Shown in pieces: positions 24,601-36,600 of a stretch of 64,000 bases of DNA. Both the position numbers and the translations under genes were made by a program. Location of the stretch: positions 56,682,971 through 56,746,970 of the forward strand of contig CM060972.1 in assembly GCA_030765045.1 (NCBI GenBank), in the 5' to 3' direction. This DNA comes from Tenodera sinensis. Lineage: Eukaryota > Arthropoda > Insecta > Mantodea > Mantidae. Every line of letters starts with the position of its first letter. Within the stretch, counting starts at the first letter, position 1. The notes beneath the pieces are model-generated. The model ran no database searches. It was given only the letters and a program-made list of their open reading frames with translations, and was not told the DNA's origin.

Positions 24601-27600
24601 TTCTTGGTGCTACGTTGGAATCATTTAAGTGCTAAGTAGTTGCAGAGAAGCAATATTGAAAATTAATTTTGAAATTATCCTTGCAAATTGCAGAGCTTAA
24701 TGGAAAATTTTAATCCTCTAAAAGGTAGAATCAGAACTGACAAATTCAATACCATAGCATTTCTAGATTACTGTATTTTATTGCATAAGGCCCCCCTCTC
24801 GCATATTTCCCTCCCCTATGATTTTTCATCACTAAAAATTATTTACCTATTAAACATTGCATAATTCCCTCTCCTGGTTCGTTCTTATTGGAGCGACCTT
24901 CAAATGACTTGATAATGGACAACAATCGATGCAGTGGTGCCTGTCACGGACAACAATGAATGCAGTGCTTGCTACAAAAATACTCGTGTTGCCACTGTCA
25001 CAACGTATCGTAAAATTGAAATGTGAAGTTGCAGACATGTTTCGAAGTCAGTTTGTTACAAGTCGTCATATTGTTAAGAAGAGTTTAAAAAAAACTGGTA
25101 TTTCTTGTGCCATTAATGGTTCTGACGACATGTTGTGGAATAGTGAAAATGAAGATGTGTTATCTGAGCCAGATATAAATGAAAATAGTGATGATAGTGA
25201 TGAAAGTGAGACCATAGAATAGTCAGAGAAAAGAAACAATGAAACAATACATTGAAGGCCAATGAAACCGTGGTATGTATTCAGTTCATTCACAAATTAC
25301 TGAATACCTACATATATAACTTTCACATAATACTACATGATTTCCCTTCCTTTCCGAATTCCTAGAAGCACCACTCACATAATTCCCTCCCCAGTGTTTT
25401 CAAGAAAAACAGGGAGGGAATTACACAATAAAATATTGTATGTGTGTAAAAGCCTTAAAGCTTCAGACTAGGATTGTAAGTCGTCATTGGGGTACATGGT
25501 CTCAAATTGTGGTTTACAGGGAAAATGTGTATCAGTTGGGAAATTTAAGGCCATACTGGCATGTTATAGGGGACACAGCTTGTCGGCAGTTCCCAAGAAT
25601 TCAACATGGCCGACATTACACTAAACAGAACATGAAAGTATCCCAAAAAGCAGTCCTGCTAATGTACATAATAAAGGCATTTCTAATCTCAAATATCACA
25701 GAGTTAAAGTAACGTGCTTTCATTCTTGAACATCGTTACCACACAACACAAGAACCTACTTACCTTTGGCAGATCTTGTTCTGTAATAACCCTTATGCAT
25801 AAAAGCACTTCAGAACACTAAATATTATACCTAATATATGTTTAATGCACTACTGTGTAGCAAACACAAAAATAACAACAGTAACTATAACTGCATATAC
25901 TGCTCTAAAGCAGTTCAAGACAAAATCATGCAAACACGAGCAGTACATCCACAGATTAATTAATTAGTTAAGCATCTAAATAGAATCGTGTTTTAAAAAT
26001 CTATCGGTTGGCCTCTCAGTAATGTGGTCATAAACAAGGCGTTCTGTGGCAACATAACAGATGCAATAACACCAGCTATGACTGTAGCTTTACCATGGAA
26101 TATTACCAAATATAACCAGACTGCACCATAATGGGCTGTGTTTTGGGGTATCTCAATAAGCTGTGCCTAGTATAACATGATAGCTCAATGGTTAAGAGCA
26201 GCTACATGTAGAGTGGAAGGTCCGTGGTTCAAATCCTGTCATTGAATTTTTCAGTTCTGAATCTACCTTTCAAATTATTCCACTTAACATATACAAAGTG
26301 ATATAAACCGTGAAACTTTTCAAATGATTTATAGAAGTATTTGAGTCAATGTATAGCACTTTTTGTTTCAGTTAACTCTTTATCCGGATGCGTCTCAAAG
26401 ACCATGGTCTTCATTATCAATGGTTTCTCGACTGGCATTTAAGAGGAAGAATCACAACATAACTACAATAGATTCTTCCTCTTCAAATGCCAGTTGAGAA
26501 ACCATTGATGAGGATGATGGTGCTTGAAACGCATCCGGATGAAAAATAAGTTAGGTGAAACTGAAAGTGTCTATAGGTGGACAACCAGAACAATCGTTAT
26601 CACTGATTGGCCTGATATATGGAAACTATTTTTACACCTTTTTAAATAGTTTTAGGGAAGAAACAAGAACATTTTTAAATTATTTGTTCTTAATGATAGT
26701 TATTTCATTTTTCACTTTGATACAAGCTGAGATGTAAAATGGATGATTGTATTGCTTGCAGACTGACAGTAGGCCAGCTTCAATGGAGCATTACTCTGCT
26801 CCTGCTGTAGTTTCCAGTGAGTCAGCTACAAAACCTGCTATTTCCACCACCACAAACATCACTATTAAATCTGAGCCTCCCTCGTTGCATACTGTAGAGG
26901 CTGGCATGTCACCAGCTTTCACTCCTGCAGCATCTGTTACCATCAAGAACACAGTATCTCCTGTCGAGGCTATGGTAGGTATTTTGCTCTTAAATATGGT
27001 TATTTATTTGTGCTACAACAGAGCAAACCTCCAATTACAGTAGCTACATGTAATTTATTTATACAAGCTTAACTAAATCCACTAATGTTGGTTTATTAAT
27101 TCACTCATGCTATAAAATGTTAATATCATATTTCATCGCATAATCGCCACACTTTTTATGCTTTCCTCTTAAAGCACAACCCATTTATTCAGTTAGACAT
27201 ATTGTTTTAATAAAGCACAATTTTAATAACTTCAACTGTGTGGAATTTCTTGATTATATTTCAAACAAACTAGACCTTTTTCCGCAAGATTACTTCTTCA
27301 GAGAAGTATAACTGACTGTTTGTGATCACATTTAACACTTTTAAGTTTCAGTGTTTTAAGAAAATATAAGTGTATGTGCCTATGCATTTAAATTATAAAT
27401 TTACATTATTTTTGCATTGACTGACAATGTCCTACATTTTTACCATTCTGTCCTGCATTTTCATAAAACAATCTGGTAACCTTACTTATTCATGTCTGCT
27501 AATTCCCATGCTGTAGGTACATAAACCAATCAGATTATTGATGGTTTAGCCACCATCTCGACAGGCAGCAAACTGATGGCATTGACAAAGAGGAATATAT

Positions 27601-30600
27601 TACAATATTAAAATATGAATTTTGAGTCAATTAATAACACTAAACAACACTCATTTTTAAATTACTAATAATGTTTCATGTTGTTTCACTTATTTGAAGA
27701 TAATACAAGTAAATATTCTGTTATTATGTTTAATCAAAATAACTAAGAATATTCATTTAAGGTATAACAGGATTTGAAAGCTGCTATTTACTTTTTATAT
27801 AAATATAGATTATATCTAATAGAAGTTCGTATTAAAAGCACTATTATTAATACCGTGTAATTATTCTCTTATTTATTTATTAATTCATTCAAAATAGATG
27901 GACATTTTTACATGTGGGATTGAAAAGTAATAAAAACATCTATCTTTAAGAGGCATGTAAGTGCATAAGTGGTGTACTTTCCAGTTTGAGAAAATGTTCC
28001 CGGTTCATGTTTCGAAGGTTAGCTTTCTTTCATTATCAACCGGAAATTGACTGAACTGTATAGGCTGGTTCCCAGAGCTGGTGTTTCCTGTGGACTGCAC
28101 TGGTGGTGGTTTTAAGAACTTGTATAATGGATCACTTTGTGGTATATCAAAATTGAAAACTCAGTCTTTGTTTTTCCAGATGAAGATCTGTTCCGATGTT
28201 GACAATAATTGGTTTCCTGATATGTGCTTTAATAATTTTGGATCCGGATTAATGTCGTGATTTTCTTTCCAAAAATGGGTAGCAACTGCTGATTTTTCTA
28301 AATGTTTGTGTTTTATACGTCTGAAATGTTCTTTTGTTCTCGTTTCCAAATTCCTCTTAGTTTTTCCTATATACACCTGGTTGCAGTTATTGCATTCTAT
28401 TTGGTAGATATAGGAGACACCAGCCCTGGGAACCAGCCTCTACAGTTTGTCGATATCCAGTTGATAATGGAGGAAAGCTAACCTCTGAAACATGTACCAG
28501 ACAATTTAAAAGTGAGTGTTTAGTGTTATTAATCGACTTAAAATTCATATTTTAATGTGATTCCAACAACACCGTCATCAAGCTATAGTATTTATTGTTA
28601 TATTACAATATGCTGCATACCAATTACTCTCTCCTATAAACCTAACAGGTTGCAGTGGTGGCACATTATTTTTCAATAGTTATCAATAGTGAACATCTGG
28701 AATATTAATGTGGCAATTATGTGATGCAATGCTTAAGTCCTTATTGCTTATCTATAAATCGAGGTGCGACCATAATGCAATGGTAAGGATTATGTGATGA
28801 AATATGTAGTCATCGTTTTAATGCACTAATGGATAACCTGTAATGATGGTGTTATTCTGTAAAATACTTTGTATAAAGTTAATGTAAATGTCTTCTACAC
28901 CACATCCACATCAAGCAATGTTGTAATATTAGTAAATCTGTCAAACTTTCACTAATGTTGTTACCATTAAAAAAACTTTGAAATTGATCAACAATAATTT
29001 TGAATTAACACTTCACGGGTTACCAGTCTTGTAATATCTATAAAATTTTTTGACGTTTTGGGCAAGTAAACTCTATGGCCATCATGTGTAATCAAGAAGC
29101 AAACCATCCTCACTGCCTTGTTTCATTGATCTTATGAAATAGCGGACAAAGACCCATTAAATAAATTATTTTATAAACATGTTTAAAAAGAATGTTTACA
29201 GAAACGCAAGCATTCATCAAGAACAGAGGATGGAAAATCCAAAAGAAAGGTGTTTATCCCCTTCTACAGTGCAGTCTCAAATAAAATTGCATTGATACTC
29301 AAAAAACATAACATTAAAACGATATTCCTGCCACCAAAAAAGCTGAGACAGTATATGCGACTGGTTAAGGACAATCTTTGTTTTAAAACTTCTGGTGTTT
29401 ACAAAATTCCTTGACAATGTGTAAAGACATATATGGAACAGTCAGTTGTACGATTGAAAAGAGATATGATGAACACAAATGCAATCTACGACTACTACAA
29501 CCAGAAAAATCAGCAATAACATAGCATAGTCTTTCACAATAATCACAACATTTTGTTTGATAAGGTTGCTGTTTTACACTGCAGAACTGACATTACGACA
29601 GACTTGTAAAAGAGGCGACTGAAATTAAATTAGAGGCAAATAATTTTATTAGGGACAACGGCCTACAACTGAGCACAGCTTGAACAGGAATATTTAAAAG
29701 AAGGCCATGAGTTTTGAGATGGCCGTTTATTTCTTTTGTATTTCCCAATGGATACAATCCGTTAAGTTGGCCATTATTTATTAATTATTCATTCCTGATA
29801 ATAGCCATGTAGCTTAGTATGGCCAAAAATGTTATAGATATTACACGGTTGGTAGCCCATGAAGTGCTAATTAATAATTATCGCTGTGAAATCTTCAAAT
29901 CCTACAATAACTTTAAAGTTGCTAATATTTTCAGTATAATTAATGTGAAACTTTTCTGTATAATTATTTAGTCCTATGCTCATTAAAAGACAAGAAAGAA
30001 CAATGGTCTCTTTTAATAAAAATTAAACACTCATAAAAATATTCACAGAAACACCTTATTGTAAAATTTTAACTTTCATTTTTAACTCGCTGATTATTTT
30101 ACTTTTATAAATATATTTGCATCTTTTAATAGAAAATAGTTTTATCAGTTTATTTATAATCAAAATAAAACTTTTCCCCAGTAAATTTATGTGTAATGTA
30201 TCTGGAAAGTGTTAAATATGTAATGGTGCATTTTAGAAAATAACTTATTGAAGCCTTTAGTTAGATAAAGTTCGCTTCAAAGATGGATATAAGATATATC
30301 TTATAACTGGTGATCCAAAAGACTGCGAACCGGCTGCGCTGTGTTTTGTCTGTACAGGTCCTTTGCACTTGTCGCCGACTGCCGCTGTTATAGAACAGCA
30401 CGGATAAAACCATATAGTATTTTTAAAACTACTTTTAAAGGTTTTACTTACTAACATAATTATAGCAGATGTTGAAACTGGCCACCGTCATTGTCCATGC
30501 ATTTTTGGCACCTCTTTAGGAAATTATCCATCACTCCCTGTAGTTCATGTTGAGAAATGCTGGCAATTTCCTGACGGATATTTTGTATTAATTCTTCCAG

Positions 30601-33600
30601 GGTGTGTGGGTTTGTCTTGTACACTTTATGGCTTAAGTTACCCCAGAGGTAGAAATTGCAGGGCATTAGGTAGGGGGATTGAGAGGACCACAAATTTCTA
30701 GTAATAATTCTGCCTTGAAACACACTTTCAATTCTAACAGAATCTTCTGGGCTGATTTGCCGTGATCCGCTGGAGTAATTTGGTCCAGACGTTTTGTCCA
30801 CTACAGCGGTGGACATCATCGGTGGCGTGGTCGAAGTCTTCTTAGTGAAGGCACAGTTGCATCTGAGGCGTTGACTGTCTGGGATGCGGTATTTATACAC
30901 GGGGGTGTCTTCTCTTATTGGCTCGGGGCTCGCTGAGGTGGTGCGGTTGGTGGGAGGGGCCTAACTGCATCTTGGGCGCTACTAGATTCTGATTGGTTTG
31001 TGTTGCTTGACTGTCTGTGTTGTTTAATGTCATCGATGATGGGGTACCAAGTTTTGTTGAGCTTAAGGGTTTCTTCCTTCCTATTAAGATTCTGTTAGAA
31101 TTACGAACACCGGTCGTGAAAGCCTACGCTTACTCACACTTTCAATTGTTTTTATCGAAAGATTGGCCAAATGAGCTGTTACAGGGTCTTGTAGAAAAAA
31201 GGAAAATCATGCTCCCTGTCAGTTAATTCTTTAAAAAAAACGAGGCAAAATTGTATTCACGTATGTATGGGGGTCAACTGTTGACTTGAAAAGAATTGGG
31301 CCTATAACTCTTTCTCCACTAATGGCGCACCATACACCTGGTGAGCTGACTGAGTTAGCACATACAAATCATAAATAAATGCATGCTGTGCAGTAGAAAA
31401 CAAATGCTGAGCCATAATTCACTTTGTGACTGAGTACAGGACTAAATAATAAAGCACACTGGTAATAATGCAGTTGCACAGTATCGTGTCAACTCAATAC
31501 TGATTGTGAGCAGAGCACAGAAAAACAAGTGATTCTCGTGACCTTGTGTATATCAGCTGCTTGTGACGTATTTCTGTGTGTGCAGTGGAAAACACAGCAT
31601 AGCGGTTCACATGTATTTGGATCTCTCTGCATATTTAAGACTATTTTCTGGGAACCTCTCCTCCATCATCATTTGTGCAGTTGGCTGACATTTCTGTGGA
31701 AGGTTTCTCCTGCTTGGCCTTGTGCTGTCCTCTGTACTTCTGGTTAAACAAATGATGTAATGTATGTGAAGATTTCAAAGCTCATTACTTTTTCTTTGCC
31801 CTTCATGATACAAATTTTTTCTCAAGCTCTAATGGTTTCTTGACATGTTTCAACAATTTTATCTCCTGTTTTATGTTGTGATTTAAATACCAAACACAAC
31901 GTGCTACAGCAGACTTGTCCATGTACTCAAATGTGAATCTTTCTAATGAAATAACATCGGAGAAACATCAAATTCAAGTAGATATGTTGCACACAGTTTT
32001 TGGTCTTCAAATCACAATGTTAAATATCAAATAAAATTGTTGAAACATGTCAAGAAACTACCAGCACTAAGCACTCAGGAAAGCATCTTTATCATCAAGG
32101 ATAAAAAAAGAAAGGTCATGAATTTTGAAGTGACATCCCCAGAAATGTTAGTCGACTGCACAAATGATGATGGAGAAAAGGTTCCCAGAAACTAGCCTAG
32201 AATAAATAAGACTTAAGTTGAGCAAAGTGTTTTAAATAATATGTGAACTGATCCCAACATTAACTGTCCGTTTCAAAACTTCTACTGTGAGTATGGCTAG
32301 TGAAGCTGTGCATTGTTCATGCACATTCATTCATTCATTTCCTCTCAATAGAGAATATAAGACATATTTAAAAGTTTACTTATGTACATAGTTTAACACA
32401 CATGTATGCTTTGTACAGCAGGCAAAAAGTGTAAACACTACAGCGTCGATTGGAACAGCAGTGAATGGAAATGCAACATCATCTGCAGCACCGACGGCCC
32501 TCTACAGACCGAACTTCACTCAGGCCTTCCAGCGAGCTGCAGCCACTGCCCCATACCCAACACCACTGTTTCCTACACAGCCTTTTGGTTCCACAGGAAT
32601 GATGAGCAATGGTAGGTAGCCTCTATTGGCCAAAAGATTCTACAACAGTTTTATGGTAGATACCACTTAGTTCAAAACTCAGTAATCTAAAAATGAAGTG
32701 CATTGAATCAAAAAGCATGAAGTACATACAGTAAACTCTCAGTTTAGCTGACCTAAAGGGGCCAGGAGTTGTCCGGAAAATTGAAAGTCCATTAAATCGC
32801 AAAATGAATGAAAATGAAGCAAAAACAATTGAAACTGTTTTATTGGCACATACCATTTACTTTACATGATTTACTCTTGGTTAGAAGTCGTTCCCTGTGA
32901 AGTTGTGGGTTTGAAAAAAGTGTCAGTTACCCATTTGCCTCGCACTTGAATATTGCTTCTTTGTGATTAAGGAGCGAAATTGACTGAAATGTTCATAGTA
33001 GGTTAGCACTTGTGGGTCTGAAGATCTTTCCATGTAAGAAATCACATCATCCATGTGGTCTCTTATTTATTACAGATAATTTAGGTACACACTTCAAAGA
33101 TTCATCATCACTGTCGTCGTGTTCATCTTCATCCTCTTGTACAACACTTATCTCTTCCTGACTCTTCATGACTCAGAATCTGGTAACCTGGGAATGCCCA
33201 GAGATTTCCCAATTCAGAGTGAAGTTAAGAGTCAAGTGAGCTCTTGAGTGCATGACACGTACACAAACCTTCACAATGTAGCCGAAGACGCGTGAACTAG
33301 CCTTCTCAAACAGACAAACAGCGGAATGCCACAATTTAATCATCGCAGATCTTCTATAAGGTGCGTTCAAAAAGAAACGAGCTGGAGACATAATTACAGA
33401 AACCAGTACCTGTATGTTAAAAGTATTGGTCTTGGCTGTTGAGACACTTGCCCCACTGTGACACAAGATGGTGAATGGATGTCTCATAAAAGTCCCGGGG
33501 CTGCGATGTGAGCCAGTTCCACACGTATAGCTGGACGTCATCATCCAAGGTGAACCGTTTGCCCCTCAGAGCCATTTTAAGGGGACCAAAAATGGCGTAA

Positions 33601-36600
33601 TCACAGGGAGAGAGGTCTGGACTGTATGGAGGGTGGCCAAGAATCTCCCATTTGAATTTCTGCAGGACTGCCATGACTGCGTTGGCCGTATCAGGCTTTG
33701 CATTGTCATGGAGCAGAATGACCCCACGGGTGAGATTGCCTGGTCGTTTTGATTTGATCGCTTGGCGAAAGTTGGTCAAGGATTCTCAGTAATGCTGGGC
33801 ATTCACTGTTGTCCCATGCTGCAGGAAGTATATCAGAAAGGGGCATCTTGGTCAAAGAAGAACGTCAGCATAACCTTTCCTGCATTTGTGTGGATGGCCT
33901 TGGCTTTTTTGGGTGGTGGTGACCCTGGATGCTTCCACTGGAGACTTTGTCATTTTGATTCTGGTTCGAAGTGATGACACCATGACTCATCTCCAGCCAC
34001 CAATCATGCCAGGAACTCATTCCCTTCCCTAGCATAGTGCTGCAAATGACCAAAACAGTGGGCCATTTGACATGCTTCCTGGTGTGGTTGAAGACTGTGG
34101 GGCACCCATTGGGCACACACTTTGCGCAAGAGCAGTTGTTCCTTCATGATGGTTGGACGATTGATGCATGCTGCTGCTAGCTTTGTATAGTCACGTGTGC
34201 CCTATAGTGACGGGCTGTGAACTTCCATGCTCTGATCGGAACAGCACTTCGTTACACACGCCATGGTATTACCATCCTGTCACAGGTTTACACATACCGG
34301 ACTCCGGCTCATTTCTTTTTGAACGCCCTTTATACATTTAATTTAAATTCATTTTATAACCAACGCCAAATTTAGTCTGTTAAATCCGAAGTCCGTTGAA
34401 TAGAGGTCCGTTAAACTGAGAGTTTACTGTAACTAAAAAGTTTTCAGAAGAGAACTGTTATCTTCTGAACTTATTGACATTTTTTTAAGTTCTTTATACC
34501 TATTTGTTTTTGAGTCACTTTTCTACACTCGTCATTACTTTAATATGTTGGAAATACTAAACTATTGAGAAATCCCTAAACCAATTAGAAATCAGAACAG
34601 AAAAGCCCCTCCCACTTAGCAGACACCTTCCGCTCAAGCTGAGCCAATCCCCCATGGGTATCCCAGATATAAATACGGCATCTCCAGCCAGCAAGACTGT
34701 TGTAACTGAACCTTTGCCAAGAAGACCAAGACCATGCCACCAATGATGTCCACAGCAGTTGTGGACGAAACATTGGACTTCTAAACTCCAGCAGACCATG
34801 GCTTCTAAGCCCGGAAGTAATTTGTAGCTATAATTCTGACTCTGGCCATGAAAGCTTCCGACTACGCAAATACTAAACTATTTTCAAGATCATTCGATCT
34901 CACACTCAGAAGTTGAGTGGCTAACCATACCTTCCTCATATACCCTTTCTCTGCTGCTAAGATCCTGTTGCCATCTTGTGCTACAGGGAGAACATCTAAT
35001 GTCAAGATTTTGAAGTTTAGTTCTTTATTACTGTTTTTGATGACACTCAAAGAAGTAACCGATTTTAACAATTTATACTATGGCCAATGTTGTGGTTTTC
35101 TATCCAAAAATCGTATGACACAGCAGACTTTTCTGTTGTTTCACTTTTATGTCACATTTTTGGTCATGTTTAAAAGGAACTATAACATTATATGTAGATA
35201 TGTAAATGTCCAGACTGAATTGTGTTTCTTATTTTCTGTTAAAGACCAAATGAAGCAGCTGTGGCACATATAATATGCATAAACACCAAACAATAAGTTG
35301 TTAAGACAGTATGAGAAAAAGAATATAATAGGTACTTCACATTAACCTTCATGCCAAAGAGTAGTAAAATTATTTATTTTTAAATAATTGATTTACATAT
35401 CATCTTCCCAGTTTCCATTTTAATTAAATCTTAAAGACATCAAGCTGCCATCCTTAGTTGAAGGTTGTAGCAGTTTTTGTATACAAAATAGAATCATCCC
35501 TGTTTATTATTTAGTCTTGCCCCACTTTAAGGCTCCAAATGTAGTGGTTTTAGATGTGTTGCTACTTACGCATCAGAGCAAGATCTGGGACATCCCAAAC
35601 ATTGATTATGCATATAAATAATTAGAAAAATAATTGTTGCTAGGCTTCGTAATCAACGCAAATAGTCTTATCTTTTTTGCTGCAGTTATGATCTTAGTGT
35701 CACATAGGGAAGACATGAATTTGTGCAGTATCAGTGGTAGATGGGCATCACAATAGAAAAGAAAATGCATAAATAATTCTAGAATAACATGTAGATAGAG
35801 TGAGCAATCTGCTAATGATCGCACATAGAAGAAACAATGTGTGGTTGATTTCCATGGATACAAATGCACATTAGAAAAAAGTTAAATTGTAGTATGTCAT
35901 GAATGTGATGCACATTTATGCTTTGGGCTAGGAGCAATTGGTAGTAAAAGCGGGCATTAAACACTACAACAACAATAGGAGCAATTGGAAAAAAACTTTT
36001 CCATGGGGAATGATCCTAACAGTTTCAGACAGCAGTCTCAGAAGCTTGTTAAATAATGAACTGATTTGTTATAGAATTCAAATTAAATTTAAATAAAGCA
36101 AATTTTTTAAGAAATCTGGATTTCATTTGAAGAAAATTACTGCCCATGCAATTTGTTGAACTTTGTCTGTTACACACAACCTAGAAACGAAGAACTCATT
36201 GTTCTAATGTGTGAGCAGCAATGCATTTTCTAACACTACAGTAGAGCCTCGATTATCCAAAGTAAGGTAGACTGACAGTACCTTGGATAATCAAAAACTG
36301 AGATAACACAGTCTGTCAAAAATTGAGAGGGAAATGTATAGTAAACTGGTGAAATGAATGAAAACATTATCAAAGATGTGAAGAAAAGGTATCCACTCTA
36401 CTATTGAACGAAAAAATTCGGTAAACACAAATAAAAATAAAATAAAAATACAAAATGAAAAAAAGGCCTATAGTATATACATGTTCCAGTCAAAAATGTC
36501 ATTTCTTCAAGAAGTCCATAAGTATTTTCTGTTTAATGGAACTCGCTCACTTCTTTGCTGCCATATCATGTAATCAACATAGCAATAGAAGTTTTGTTGA

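Noticed and set aside
30460..30900. Host gene of 146 codons
   Set aside because: It is a chimera of a repeat and a transposase C-terminus with a lost catalytic residue.
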